Assembly: GCA_000697355.1 (NCBI GenBank)
Contig: JNEN01000861.1
Coordinates: 186,001-250,000, forward strand
DNA from: Syncephalastrum monosporum B8922
Lineage: Eukaryota > Mucoromycota > Mucoromycetes > Mucorales > Syncephalastraceae
Direction of reading: 5' to 3'
Length of the DNA stretch: 64,000 nucleotides
Made by a program: the position numbers and the translations under genes. The notes beneath the pieces are model-generated. The model ran no database searches and was not told where the DNA came from. It saw only the letters and a list, made by a program, of their open reading frames with translations. Of this stretch, positions 23,172 through 38,545 are shown one piece after another (within the stretch, counting starts at the first letter, position 1; the number at the start of each line of letters is the position of its first letter).

Positions 23172-24543
23172 TTATTTCTTATCCTCGTCCTTCTTGGGAC
23201 CCTTTCCCTTCTTCTCTCGTAATTCATCCATCGCCTTCTTTATGCGCTCGTCGCTCGCGTCGACACCAGGCAGAGAGCCAAGAACGGCAGACATCATTTC
23301 CTCATTGACTTCATCCGTGTTATCGTTGTCCATGGACATTTCGAGGGCGCGTGCGAGCTGTGCCTGTTCGTCGAGATCTTCCATATTCACGTCGCCGTCG
23401 TGGTCGGCGTTTTCGCCCATGGACATGGCCAAGGCGGCCTGCAGCTCGGCATCATCCTCGTACATCTCATGGTCCTCGTTCTTGGGTTCCTGTGGTGCTG
23501 CATCAGGTGCTGTTGATGCAGCCGACGATTCGCCCTGCTGCTCCTGTTTCTCGCCACCACCCGATTTTGCTGCCTCGGCCTCTTGACGTGCCTTTTCCTC
23601 TTCCATTGAAATACGTAATGCGAGCGCAAGTTCCGGATCCAGGTTGGGGTCAACACCGAATTCATAGTCGTTGCCGCCCCCGCTGCTGCCACCGAAACCA
23701 CCTGCGCCGCCTTGTTCACCCGCAATAATGGGAGTCGAAATCAGCATATCGCTCAGAATATGAGGTCCGGGAGGAATTGTCACGAGGTGGCTATCATACA
23801 TTCGGCGTGTTAGGCATGAGGACGGACCGTCAAAAGGGCCATATCTCCTGTGTGTTCTTACCTGTTGTCACTGTTGTTGACATTGTTGATAAATGCCTCG
23901 AGTTTGGACGTGTTTTCGCCCTCCTCACCGAAATTGATTACGTCGATAGCCACGTTGTTCTTCTTCATCTTCTTGGCGAGGCGCACCAAGGATCGCTCAT
24001 CTGCTTCGATCGGACTGCCGACAAATACGATAATGCGCTGGCGCTGATTTCGGTTCTGTCTATGTTTTAATGCGAGCTACGAGAGAGGTGAGGAAACGCT
24101 GCGTTGGGGACCCATCGTATATTGGAAAGTGCGTTTTGTATGTACCTGAGCAATCTGTATGCCGGTCATAAAGTTGGATTTGTTTCCCATCTTGACACCA
24201 TGGAGCGCAGTCAGGATCTTGCCCACATCGGACGTCAGCGTGACGAGGACTTCAGGACTCTTTCCGGCCATGGTCATGAGACCGACCGTGTTCTCGCGGT
24301 TGACTTGGGTCTTTGAAGAGAAAATTGTGTTGACAGCTTCGTTTTGTGCATCGAGACGAGTGGGAGTGAAATCGCCGTTCCGCATCCACTCCGAATTATC
24401 GATGCTGCAAGGATGCAAGGATGCAAGGATGCAAAAGAAAAGTGGCAATGATAAGTCGAACCAGACGCAGATGGGGACGAGTGGAATGTGGAACGAATGG
24501 GAGTCGAGTCTACTTACACTATCATAGACGCTTCCAAAGACAT
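23172..24543 (-). CDS. RPN10: 26S proteasome regulatory subunit RPN10/PSMD4 (ubiquitin receptor)
   Basis: Binds polyubiquitin in the 19S cap. The N-terminal VWA domain is spread over short exons: MSLEASMI, then [58 protein letters not shown] and [20 protein letters not shown]. The C-terminal part has three ubiquitin-interacting motifs: [29 protein letters not shown] and [15 protein letters not shown]. Yeast Rpn10 has one UIM and animals have two, so a three-UIM form is notable. The tail is Lys-rich ([13 protein letters not shown]). Divergent from CTP synthase over 296 bp. Confidence 0.95.
24406..24434. repeat. 8-bp tandem repeat in an RPN10 intron
   Basis: TGCAAGGA repeated 3.6 times without mismatch, inside the first intron of RPN10. 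Confidence 0.9.
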
Positions 24544-24839
24544 GGTGGTTATTTATAAAATGAAAGAGATGTACGCGTCCTCTGTTTCGACTGTGGATAA
24601 TTGGTTGGTTGGCTGTTCGCGCTCTATTCCCCGCCTCCGTCGTATCCTCCTTTGTGTCTTCAGGTCCACCGCATGACGAATATAGGATACGTCACATCTT
24701 TCACATTCCGACCGTATGAGCCACCTCACGAAACCCCGTCACATTTTCACTTCCCCGACTCCCTTTTTTTTTAACTCGAGGCCGAGCCTAATTGGAATTC
24801 TCTTTCCTCAACAGGCACTTCTCTTTGGCCAAGGTTAGC

Positions 24840-26587
<1,748 letters not shown>

Positions 26588-27270
26588 ATCTCTCTTTTTT
26601 TTTTTTTTAATCTCTCTATCTCTCTCTCTTTCTCCCTTGCATTTTCATTCATCTTCATCTTCCTCTTTTGTGTTCCTTTTCTCCCTCCGGCCGCAAATAG
26701 TAGACAAACTAGTAATCATTTCAATTCATCCAATGCTTGATTCATTCTATCAATATATACTGGCATTCTTTGAAACGAGCAATACAAGTGCGCGATGCTA
26801 AAAATGAATACTGGGAGTTCTAGTGCCCTTTCGCATAATGCAGAGAGGAAATAGGAACGCGAATAAACAGTAGGCATATCGGCTTCATTACTCTATGTCG
26901 TGTAGACAGGTCCTGGGAACATAGGCTTATCCTTTACAATCTGAAGGCATTATATATTGAAGCCCTAACTCCACCCGTGGGTGACGGGCTGCAGGGAACG
27001 GCTGTCCCTTTTAAAAAAGACATGCGTTATATGTAGGAAGTATACGCTCCATGTGAGCCCGAAATACATTCAATGCTTTTGTGTAAGCGTCAGACTCATC
27101 ATATGGTAAGTGAAATACAGGGTAGAGCAGAACGCGGAAGCATGGGGCCTTTACAAGCGGGATTGTCTTTCTCTCTCAGATACTGTATCCTCCAGAACAA
27201 AGGCTCATTGGTGGAGGGAGTCGCTGTATTACTAAATTGGGTATTTGACTAGGCGTGACAACCTTGAAGC
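26588..27270. other. intergenic region, no gene seen
   Basis: The pyrimidine-rich 3' UTR of CTP synthase, then about 600 bp that separates the convergent MoaE-type gene. No ORF or RNA gene supported. Confidence 0.5.
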
Positions 27271-27745
27271 TTAAGCACAGGAACCTTTCCAGACACTCCC
27301 GTCTTCATAGACTTCCTTCTTCCATATGGGACATCGTGCCTTGAGATGGTCGATCAGGAACTCGGTGGCATGGAGGGCTTCGGCGCGGTGGACCGACGAG
27401 CAGGCGATGACGACGCTGATACCACCAATGGGCACGGTGCCTACCCGGTGATAGATCGCGATATGGGTCAGATCCCACTGTCGACGCGCTTCCTCGGTCA
27501 GTTCTCTGAGCACCTTGATGGCCATGGGCTCGTAAGCTTCATAGTCAAGCTGCACGACACGCTTGCCTAAGACAACTCAGTCTACTCAGCAGAATGCAAA
27601 ATAAGCGCCTTCACAATGGACCTTGGAAAGTGTCCCGGGTGCTCCCGGAGAAGGTAGCAATGGCACCCGCTCCATTGTCATGGACTTTCTCACTAATGGC
27701 ATCCAAGGTCGGGAGTTCCTGGTCGGTGATTTCAATGAAGTTCAT
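27271..27745 (-). CDS. MOCS2B: molybdopterin synthase catalytic (large) subunit
   Basis: MoaE-type subunit that, with the sulfur-carrier small subunit, converts precursor Z to molybdopterin. MNFIEITDQELPTLDAISEK is followed by GAGAIATFSGSTRDTFQGK, RVVQLDYEAYEPMAIKVL, IAIYHRVGTVPIGGISVVI and HRAEALHATEFLIDHLKA, ending PIWKKEVYEDGSVW. The Arg, His and Lys residues of the active-site blocks (HRVG, HR, PIWKKE) are present. The one intron makes sense only with donor G/GTCCAT and acceptor CTTAG, giving DTFQ-GKRVV, which matches the family. The organism should therefore use molybdenum enzymes. Small subunit not in the window. Confidence 0.92.
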
Positions 27746-28027
27746 GGAAGAAAGAGACGCTGAGAGTGCGAGTGAGGAGAAAAGGACGGGTTACAGGCCC
27801 CGCCCTGATAGTGGAGCAATTCCCGTTATCATGACACATAGACGGTCATGGGAGGCTCAGGATATCAATAAAATAGCAGTAACGCTGACTGTCTATGAGT
27901 AAACTACTGTCAACCAAGCCTTGTACGCATCATGGCGTGGCGTGGAACAGGGCCAGTGGAGAGTCACCAATAGAGATAGAGCAATGAATCATAGGCGAGA
28001 TAATAGACAGTGTGGCTTTGCTTCAGG

Positions 28028-28040
28028 GTATAATATAAAG
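28028..28040 (+). promoter_or_regulatory. TATA-like element of the AsnRS gene
   Basis: TATAATATAAAG, about 70 bp upstream of the AsnRS start codon, in the 361-bp divergent region with the MoaE-type gene. Confidence 0.35.
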
Positions 28041-28106
28041 AAGGGGCGTATGACTCAACGCGCTGTCTAACTGTGGCGTCTTTCATTCTCCTGAAAATAG
28101 AACCCA

Positions 28107-30097
28107 ATGGCATCGACCACTGAACCCACAAGTACGCCTTCCTCCTCCTACTACTCCACCACGCTGTTGACTCACTGCCATTCCATGTTGTTAGTTGCTT
28201 ACGTTGACGAAGTTGCGGGCTGTGACGAGACCGGTCTCGGTTCCGAAGCTGCTCCCTTCAAAACCACCATCAAGGCTCTCGAGAAGCTTGGCGAGAATGC
28301 CAAGGTCCTCATCAAGAAGGACGCCGAGGGCTACAAGGATATCTCTGGTGCTGCTCTGAAGAAGGCCAAGAAGACCCTCGTCGAGCAGCAGCGCAAGGCC
28401 AAGAAGCTCGAGGAGCAGAAGGCCAAGCAGGAGGAGGAGCAAAAGAAGAAGGCCGAGGATGAGGCCAAGGCCCTCGAGGCTGCCAAGTCGATTGTCCTGA
28501 CCGAGGACGCCAGCCTGCCTGCTGCCAAGAAGGTATGACTCTCTACACGCAAGGCGCAATGGCCCCAAGGGTGAGGTTAACACGATGGGTGTAGATCAAA
28601 ATTAGACAGGGCGTCGAGACACGTGGCCAGCGTGTCAAGGTCTCTGGCTGGGTGCATCGTCTCCGTGTCCAGGGCAAGGACATGATGTTTGTCATCCTCC
28701 GTGACGGCTCCGGTTTCTTGCAATGTGTCCTGACTGGCAAGCTCGTAAGTCATCCCGAGTCATGTGCGAGAGGACGTGTTAGACAGATCCCATCTGACCG
28801 ATTTGCAGTGCCACACCTATGATGCCATTACCCTCACGACCGAGTCGACCATCACCGTGCACGGTGTCATCAACGCTCTGCCCGAGGGCAAGACCGCGCC
28901 CGATAACCACGAGCTCGTCGTCGACTACTGGTACGTCGTTGGCAAGGCTCCCGGCGGTGATGAGGCCTTCAACAACAAGGTCACCCAGGATGCCGATCCT
29001 TCTTATCTCCTTGATAACCGCCACCTTGTCTTGCGTGGCGAGACCTCCGCTGCGGTCATGAAGGCCAGAGCCGAGGTCATCAAGGCCTTCCGTGCTCATT
29101 ACGATGCGCGTGGCTACACCGAGGTAACGCCTCCCTGCATGGTGCAGACCCAGGTCGAGGGTGGCTCCACGCTCTTTGAGTTCAACTACTATGGCGAGAA
29201 GGTAGGCCGCGGCAATGTGTTAGGAAAGGAAGGCAGATCACTTACCTTGTAGTTTCTCAATTGCGTAGGCCTACTTGACACAGTCCTCGCAGCTCTACCT
29301 GGAGACCTGCTTGCCCTCGCTGGGTGACGTCTTCTGCTTGGCCGAGTCGTACCGTGCCGAAAAGTCGCACACGCGCCGCCACTTGTCTGAATACTCGCAT
29401 CTCGAAGCCGAGCTGGCGTTCATCACCTTTGACGAAATGCTGGACGGTCTGGAGGATCTGATGTGCGACGTGATTGACCGTATCATGGACAACGCCGCGA
29501 CCCGCAAGCTGATCGAGCAGCTCAACCCTGGCTTCCAGAAGCCCGCGCGTCCTTTCCTGCGCATGAAGTATGCTGATGCCATCCAGTATCTGAAAGACAA
29601 CGACATCAAGAAGGAAGATGGTACTTTCTACGAGTTTGGTGAAGATATCCCCGAGGCGCCCGAGCGTGCCATGACCGACAAGATCAACCGTCCCATCCTG
29701 CTCACTCACTTCCCCGCCGAGATCAAGGCGTTCTACATGCAGCGCTGCCAGGACGACCGCCGCCTGACCGAGAGTGTCGATGTGCTCATGCCCGGCGTCG
29801 GTGAAATTGTGGGTGGCAGTATGAGAATGTACGATCGGGTAAGTATCAGTATCCTTGCTCTAGGAGCCCTGGATGGCTGACCTATTGTGTTATTAGGAGG
29901 AGCTTCTCGAGGCATACAAGAAGGAGGGCATCGACCCTGCCCCGTACTACTGGTACACTGACCAGCGGAAATACGGCACGACCCCTCACGGTGGTTATGG
30001 TCTGGGCGTTGAGCGCTTCCTGGCCTGGCTGCTCAACCGATACACCGTCCGCGACTGCAGCTTGTACCCTCGCTTCACTGGTAGATGCACCCCCTAG
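28107..30097 (+). CDS. DED81: asparaginyl-tRNA synthetase, cytoplasmic
   Basis: Class IIb enzyme charging tRNA-Asn. The first exon MASTTEPT joins [19 protein letters not shown] after a 64-nt intron. This starts the eukaryote-specific N-terminal domain with a Lys/Glu helix (about residues 60-125). The OB-fold anticodon domain reads [20 protein letters not shown]. The catalytic core has the class II motif 2 region ([20 protein letters not shown]), [18 protein letters not shown], and motif 3 in [17 protein letters not shown]. The C-terminus [14 protein letters not shown] is typical. Six or so introns. Normal length and intact motifs. The gene body has strong G/C-ending codon choice, as expected for a highly expressed gene. 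Confidence 0.96.
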
Positions 30098-30236
30098 AAG
30101 GTCTTTTTTTTTTTCCTCTCTCTCTTTTTTTTTATCCTACTTTACCATTTACCTGGGATTATCAAAAACTCCACATATGTGTGTGTTGACCGTGGGGATA
30201 GGTGCACTGCTATATGCAGAGGGGCATGGAGTGGGG

Positions 30237-30244
30237 TATATAAA
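30237..30244 (+). promoter_or_regulatory. TATA box upstream of TGS1
   Basis: TATATAAA, 73 bp before the first candidate ATG of TGS1 and downstream of the AsnRS stop. Confidence 0.4.
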
Positions 30245-30316
30245 CTGAACTGTGCGCAGAGAAAAATACGGACATGGGATCCGTAAGCCACTGTCTTCCC
30301 GCTCATTTTTAATTTT

Positions 30317-31756
<1,440 letters not shown>

Positions 31757-31765
31757 AATAGTCAT

Positions 31766-34017
31766 CTAAAAGTTCATGAGAGGAGTATGTTGTGCTCCTC
31801 GGGGGTATACAATGAGGTTAGCGATGAAAAGGCCCACCGTGATACCTGCAGCTCTTGTAAATAAAATCAATTGTTTCCCTTTTGTCTGCACACTCACCGA
31901 TCGCGGTCTGAATCATGCTTAATGCAAAGTTGGCGCCCTGGGTGCCGTACACGCTTTCCTGGGTGCCAAACAAGCCGAGTGCAGCCTTGAGACCCAGACT
32001 GCCGGGCACAAGGTAGAACACGGCGAGAAGAACGGCGTCAAAGGACATGCGTTGGGTGATCTTGGTAAGCAGGTTGCCAATCAGGCCGACGGCAAAAGCC
32101 GGGACGACCTGGATGACTTGGGTCGGCGCATCCGCGCGGCAGGACAGAGCCCAATTGACGATAAAGCCCGAGACAGCGACCAGCACCATGGTGGGCCACC
32201 TCGGCGGCCTTGCGCGCAAAAGCTGACAGTAGCCGAGAGCGAACAGGGGGACGGTCATAAAGTGGAACCACTGCGATTCTTGGACATTGCACGAACTTGC
32301 ATTCGCGGCGCGCTGACAGGCGCTGGATTCCTTCTGTACGACGTCGTTGTCGAATGTGATATAGAGTTCAGAGCCCATCTCGACGCCGTAGCCGAGCAAA
32401 AAGGCGTAGAGGATGGCGTACACCATGCGGACGACGCCGCTCACGGGTTGCCGGGACACGATCTCGATAATACCTACAGCCATCGAGTAACCGGGCAAGA
32501 TGACGATAAAAGATGCAAAGGCGATGGGGGTAAAACAAAACTCGTACTGGGTGACAGCTAAACACATGGAACATGGATCAGGGACATTCGTCAAACATAA
32601 AGACGTGTTTCTTGGTCTGATCCTGCTTACCGCGTGCCACGAAACCGATGAAGATGCACACAGTGATCTCCCAGATCGGCTGGAAACCCCAGAACCGACC
32701 GCTGAAGAGCTCGTAAACGGCAAAGAACACTGCACAAAAAATAAAACAAAAGAAGTTAAGTAGGATAGCGCTATGGTGTGGACGTCACATACTGGCAAGG
32801 GCGGCAGAAAGCCCAGCTTCGTGCCATCGACCGCCAAAGAACATGATGCAACCGCAGAAACTGACGAGGGCGTAGATGAATGGATTGAGCCAGGTCGGAT
32901 AAAACTGAGGGTCCTGCACGACCTGGTCAATAAAGGCGAGGGCCTCGTCGACGGTGACCTCGCCGTGGGCCACCAGCTTTTCAAGACGGTAGACCTCGGC
33001 GAGCTTGTGCATGTCGAAAGACTGATTCTGCTTGATGAAGTGGGTTTCGGTGGTGTGTGTGCTGGAGTCGTAGAAGGAGGTGAACATGATGTTGGGCACG
33101 TAGACAAACTCGGCGTCGACCTTGAGAGTATCCGAGACGTGTTTCAAGATATATTCGAGGCGATGGGCGGGGCACCCGTAAAGCATGAGGGCCTTGGTGA
33201 GTTTGCGGATGAATTCCTGCTTCTGCAGGACGTTGGCGATTTCAAAGGTGACGCGCACGCGGTCCTCGAGAGTGAGCGGGTCGAACTGGGAGGCGGTCGT
33301 GTACGTGCTGTCGGCTGAGCTTCTGCGGCGACGGCGGGAAGAGGTGGGCATGTCCCACTGTCGTTTCTCGAGACTGGGCACGACGTGGCTGCTCGACGTG
33401 ACAGAGTTCAGCCATTGCTTTGGACGCCTCTCCCTGTTGCGGTGCGGACGGTGCTTAGGGTGGAAGGGCTCTTCTACGTGTGTCCGGAGCGCGTGCAGAT
33501 CCGGCGTGGATTTGCTTGTCTTGAACTTGGGCCGTGTGGGGAGAGATAAGATCGACGGGGCAGGTGAATCGGCCGCCTGCGGTGTGCCCGGTCGGCTCAT
33601 AGGTGTCGCTGTTCCTGTTGGTGTCGCTGCTGTTGGTGTCGATTTATTATGCTTGCGGTGTCGATGAGGCCCAATAAACCCGTTGAGGCTTAAAAGATTT
33701 GCGAGGACACTCATACTGGGCCGGTCTGTGTCCTCCTGGTGCGAGCTCTCCTCGTCCTGGGCCCGGGAACGGTAGCTGGTGTCCGAAACACGACGATCCT
33801 TGAGCAGCTGATGGACGATCTGGGCCGATTCAGCAACGTGGTTGGCAAACTGGACATGACGGTTTTTTGCGTCAGGCTGTTGCAAAGTGAGATCGGCCAA
33901 CTCCCCCGAGGGCTCGCGCGCAAGCGACGGGGACAGCCGATCGGGAGAATCTTTGTCATCGGATGGGGAAGTCACTGTCGAGTTCGTGTCCTCTGATTCA
34001 GCCTCTTCTTTGTTCAT
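31766..34017 (-). CDS. Prm10-like membrane protein (ThrE/DUF1212 family)
   Basis: Ten-helix-type ThrE/Prm10 family; bacterial members export amino acids, the fungal role is unclear. MNKEEAESEDTNSTVTSPSD begins a long disordered Ser/Pro-rich cytosolic region (to about residue 250, with HRHRKHNKS and a basic RRRRRSS). The conserved soluble ThrE domain follows: FIRKLTKALMLYGCPAHRLE, FVYVPNIMFTSFYD and YRLEKLVAHGEVTVDEAL. Then come multiple membrane helices, including FCFTPIAFASFIVILPGYSM and PAFAVGLIGNLLTKITQRM. The last exon is joined after SMIQTAI to GITVGLFIANLIVYPRG, ending TPLMNF; this is the usual family C-terminus. A frame reading through the last intron would end elsewhere and looks wrong. 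Confidence 0.9.
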
Positions 34018-34566
34018 CGGTCCAGAAAGTGATATCGAAGGAGAGGAGAAGAAAGGCAGAAAGAACTTTTTTTTTATTTTTTTTTTCTCACGACTACTTC
34101 CTGTGGGGGCCAACAGGTATGGGATATATTGTATATTCAAGTGGCGTGGCAAAAAAAAAAAAAGATAATCCCCGCCCCCAAGAGAGAGGGGAGAGAGAGG
34201 GAGGATCGTAAACCCATCGGCTGAGAATGTGCGCAGAGTTATGATGACAAGAAAGGGCAGTAGAAGTTTAAAAAGGTCAAAAGATGGGAAGGAAGAATTC
34301 ATGCCGCCTTTTTTCCTTTTTTCTTCGCCCCACCCCAAACAATCACCTTTCACGCGCTTTCTCACCGACAGTCAGCAACAAATCTCCACACAGAAGATGC
34401 ATTTAACGTAAACATGTGAAATATTTTATGTCCTTCAATACATACTTTGCTTTAAAGATAACCCCTCTTTTCCTCTCCCCTTTCTTACTTCTCATATTTT
34501 TTTATTCCTTCCTCTCCAACTTTTTTTCTTCACTCTCTTCCTTGGATATAGATTTATATTCTCGTC
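34018..34566. promoter_or_regulatory. divergent intergenic region (Prm10-like / carboxyltransferase)
   Basis: About 550 bp with long homopurine/homopyrimidine blocks, poly-T and poly-A runs and no gene. It must carry both promoters and 5' UTRs. The 60 bp before the carboxyltransferase start are a pyrimidine-rich leader. Confidence 0.45.
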
Positions 34567-36309
34567 ATGTCCACTCAGACCACCCTCGACCACCTCGTCC
34601 AGCGAATGCCCACCGCTGTCAACACGTCGAGCCCAGAATACAAGAAGAACCTCGAAGAATGGAAGGGTCTCATCGATGAACTGCGCGAACGCCTGGCCGA
34701 GGCGACCAATGAAGGCAAGCCGAAGCATATCGCTTTACATCGCAAGCGTGGCCAGTTGTCAGGTAAAATGAACGCTCCCCGCTCTCTCTCCCCCCATCCC
34801 CCAATCAAATGAAATAGGACACCAAAAAAAAATGGCAACACGAAAAATTTCAAGGCCAGATTGATTTTCTTTGGCCTTATCGTCATACCCCATCGATCAC
34901 AAGCACTTACCCCACATTATTCATGCAATAGCCCGTGAACGTATTGATCTCGTCCTCGACGAGGATTCGCCCTTCCTCGAGCTCTGCCCACTCGTTGGCT
35001 ATGGCCAAGATGATATGACCCTCGGTACGTCTCTTCTTCGTGCGCTACTTACCGACTCATCCGTTTGCCCCGATCCGTTCTAGGTGGTTCCGTCGTCTCC
35101 GGTATCGGTCTTGTTAGGTATGTGGAATACAAACGCACCAGGCCATAGAAAAGGGTTACACACGATGACATGCTTATTCTAAAAATGTAATGTTATATAG
35201 CGGCGTGCTGTGCATTGTTTCCGCCAACGTGCCCACCCTGGCTGGTGGTGCCATGAACGAGGCCTCGACTCTGAAGGGTGGTCGTATCCACCAGATCGCC
35301 ATGGCCAACCGCCTGCCTACCATCACCTTCACTCAGTCGGCCGGTGCGAATCTTCAGCAGCAGTTCCGCGTCTTCCACCGCGGCGGTGCTGGCTTCCGTA
35401 ACCAGGCTCTCCAGTAAGCGCAATCCGCCGCTCAGCTTTTGCATTGCTTGTACCAACGGCCCTTTTCTTCTTCGTAGGTCCAAGGCCCAGATCCCCTCCT
35501 GCTGCGTTGTCTTTGGTAGCTCCACTGCTGGTGGTGCCTATACCCCTGGTATGAGTGACTACGTCATCATGGTCAAGAAGAAAGCCCAGGTCTTCTTGGG
35601 TGGTCCTCCATTGGTGCAGATGGCCACAGGTGAAATCACCGATGCCGAGAGCCTGGGTGGTGCCGACATGCACTCGCGCGTCTCGGGTGTCAGTGACCAG
35701 CTCGCCGCGGACGAGTACGATGGTATCCGCAAGGCCCGTGAGTGGATGGCCAACCTCAACTGGGAGCCCAAGGGCAAGTTGCCCGAGCGCCACCTCCTAG
35801 GCCAGTACGAGGAACCCTACTACGACCCCCAGGAGCTGCTTGGTATCGTATCGGCCAACATTCGTCTTCCCTTTGATGCAAACGAAGTCATCCTTCGTAT
35901 CGTGGATGGCTCGCGCTTCACGCCATTCAAACCCAACTATGGCGTCAATCTCGTCTGCGGCTGGGCCTTTATCCAAGGCGTCCCCGTCGGTATCATCGCC
36001 AACAACAATGTCATTTTCACCTCCGAGGCCAACAAGGCTACCCAGTTCATCCAGCTGTGTAACATCAAGTGAGTTTCCAATTGCCACCCCCCGTTGCAAA
36101 AAAAAACTCAACCAAAATCTAGGAACACCCCCTTGATCTACCTGCAGAATATCACTGGCTTCATGGTCGGCAAACAGTACGAAGAAGAGGGTATTATCAA
36201 AGCCGGTTCGCGTTTTATCAACGCTGTGAGCAACTCGGAGGTGCCTGCCATTACCATCATGATGGGTGCCTCGTACGGTGCAGGCAACTACGCCATGTCT
36301 GGCCGCGCC

Positions 36310-36341
<32 letters not shown>

Positions 36342-36636
36342 CTCCAAGTGCTCCGTCATGGGTGCAGAGCAGCTCACGGGTGTGCTGGACATCGTCATGC
36401 GTCAGGGCGCCAAGCGCGCTGGCATCGAGATCGACGAGGAGTTGGCCTCGCAGCGCAAGGCACTCTTCCAGGCCTCGGTTGAGGCCGAGTCGGATGTGTA
36501 TTACACATCCTCGCGCGCCCTCGATGATGGCATCATCGATCCGCGCGACACCCGCACTGTCATTGGCTTCTGCCTTGCAGCGATTTACAACCAGAAGGTC
36601 GAAGGTGGCAACATTTACGGTGTCAGCCGTATGTAG
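34567..36636 (+). CDS. acyl-CoA carboxylase carboxyltransferase (beta) subunit
   Basis: Biotin-dependent carboxyltransferase of the MCC/PCC beta family, moving a carboxyl group from biotin to an acyl-Co[21 protein letters not shown] leads through an intron to [20 protein letters not shown]. Then: [75 protein letters not shown]. The second domain has [40 protein letters not shown] and [19 protein letters not shown], ending YGVSRM. Both oxyanion-hole-type Gly-rich blocks are present. Introns at about 34764, 35026, 35116, 35415 and 36069. There is no obvious mitochondrial presequence, unlike the classical MCC subunit, so substrate (methylcrotonyl-, propionyl- or other CoA) and location are open. 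The biotin-bearing alpha partner is not in this window. Confidence 0.88.
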
Positions 36637-36952
36637 ACGAGTCCTACTACTACTTTTTCCTTGTGCTTGCCTTATAAAAGTCATGAGTATATAATAAAAG
36701 AGACCTTTTTGTGTACATGTACCATAATACGCTCTCGTGTCATGCATTTTGTGATATGGAGTACTGACTATCACCGAGCATACTGTTCCACCTCCCAAGT
36801 GTACACAGACTGACTTTATCGACGGTAGACGATTGTGTCGGCGTTTTCTATGCGGCGCATAGTACTAGCGCCAACCGTCTGCAAAGGACTTGTATGACCC
36901 AAAAATACAGAGCGTCTATGTACATGTATATTTGCTTGAAAGCTGTTTGGTA

Positions 36953-38545
36953 TCAATTGAAAGACCAGACGCGGATACTATTACTGGGGACTTCCTTTGG
37001 CAGCCAATGGCGCATGACGGCGACCACCTTGTCGCAGTCGAAATGAAGTGACTGAATGTCCCAGGGCGGTGCACCCAGCTCTTCGTCATACTCATTGTCA
37101 ATCTCGATAAACTCGGACGGCTTGCGATATTTTCTCCGTCGCCCATGGTGTATGTAGTCTTTCTGGCGGCTTCGATGGACGAGATCCCATATCTTGATGC
37201 CAGAGCGATCTCCGCTGACGAGCCGGCCCGCGGCTGCTTGGAGCGCAACGGCCGTGACACTGCAGGTATGACCGGTGAGCATACGCACAAAGCGGATGCG
37301 TAATCGTCCGTACGACCGGTCGACCTGATATTGCCGGATAGTGTTGTCGGCATGGGCCGTCATAATGTATGGTTCTGAAATGACGAGCGCGTTCGTCCTT
37401 CGGGCAAGTAGGAGAGGGTCTAGCGTAGACGGCAAAAAAAGATCGTCATAATCCAACGAAGTGGACGAACGAGAGGATATCAAGGTGCGGCTCGAGAAAA
37501 GTAATTCCTATATGCATCGAGTGAGCCAACCCAGATAGCTATTTATATGTATCTTACCTCAATAGAAACGGAATGTACGCTCGACGGTGGTTCAAAGCAG
37601 ATCATGACGCGCCACATTGGGCCCCAGGCAGGATGATCGTCTGGTTGACGGGATATATCAACAGACGGACAATAACAATCGAGTTCGCACTGCAGGTCAT
37701 AGATGTGATGCGGCCCGCCGCGGTCGCCATCAAGGTAGAAGGCTGACAGATGCATATCACTGGTGCATGTCACGAGAATGGGATAGCAGAACCCAATGGT
37801 TTGTACGGACTTGACGAAGCGTATGCTGGGTGCAAAGGACACGAGCTGCTGTGGTGCAAAAGAGGTGTTCTGATCATACAATTCCCATACTGCGCATCCG
37901 CCATCGCTGAAGCCCACTGCAATACGAAAAGGGGCTGTGGATTGCCGATCTAATTTAAAGCTTGTGATAGCGCACGTCTCTTGGAGGTGTCCGACAGAAA
38001 CAGGCGAGTCGCCGTTGCGCAGTCGCCACAGCTCAATGGTGGAGCTCTGTCGGTGACCGATACAGAGCAAATCGTTCAAGAAATCGACCATTATATCGTG
38101 ATGGTTGGCAACGCCAGGCAATGGGGACGGTATATCCAGGTGCGAAATATGACAGTTGCCTGAGAGCCAATTGTGCCCGATCTTATACTGCGTCTTCCAC
38201 TTGTGTCTGCGAACGCTGGGTGACTGGGTCCTGGCCGCAGGCGGAAGACTGCATCGAAAGTGGAATCGTTCCAAATAAAGTGGTTTCCATAGCTACCAAA
38301 CAATCAGAATCCTGATCCAGAAAAACAAAAGACATAAGTACCTGTTCATCGTTGGCCAAGCGATGCCAGTTTGAGTTGACTTGGGAGCAGACAGTCAGAT
38401 CAACGGGCGACAGAAAGTTGAATATGTGCAGGATAATCTCCTCGGAGAGGACTGCATTTGTAAAATCAACGGGCTTGCCTCTCTGCAGCGAGTTTGGTTT
38501 GACGACAGCAGATGACCTGGATCGTGGCCTCTTCCTTGGTGGCAT
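36953..38545 (-). CDS. F-box protein with WD-like repeats
   Basis: Likely substrate adaptor of an SCF ubiquitin ligase. The start MPPRKRPRSRSSAVVKPNSL is basic. The F-box at about residues 27-70 reads LSEEIILHIFNFLSPVDLTV and VCSQVNSNWHRLANDEQ. After an intron, LWKPLYLERF begins a set of WD-like blades: DIMVDFLNDLLCIGHRQSST, IELWRLRNGDSPVSVGHL, IAVGFSDGGCAVWELYDQ, IMTAHADNTIRQYQVDRS, MLTGHTCSVTAVALQAA, RLVSGDRSGIKIWDLVHRS and VVAVMRHWLPKEVPSNSIRV. At least five blades are visible, with GH...WD signatures in some. Two or three introns. Specific target unknown. Confidence 0.85.

Noticed and set aside
34018..34365. N-terminal extension of the Prm10-like frame upstream of MNKEEAESED
   Set aside because: Translates T- and A-rich leader sequence into Phe/Lys runs; the ATG at 34017 gives a normal start.
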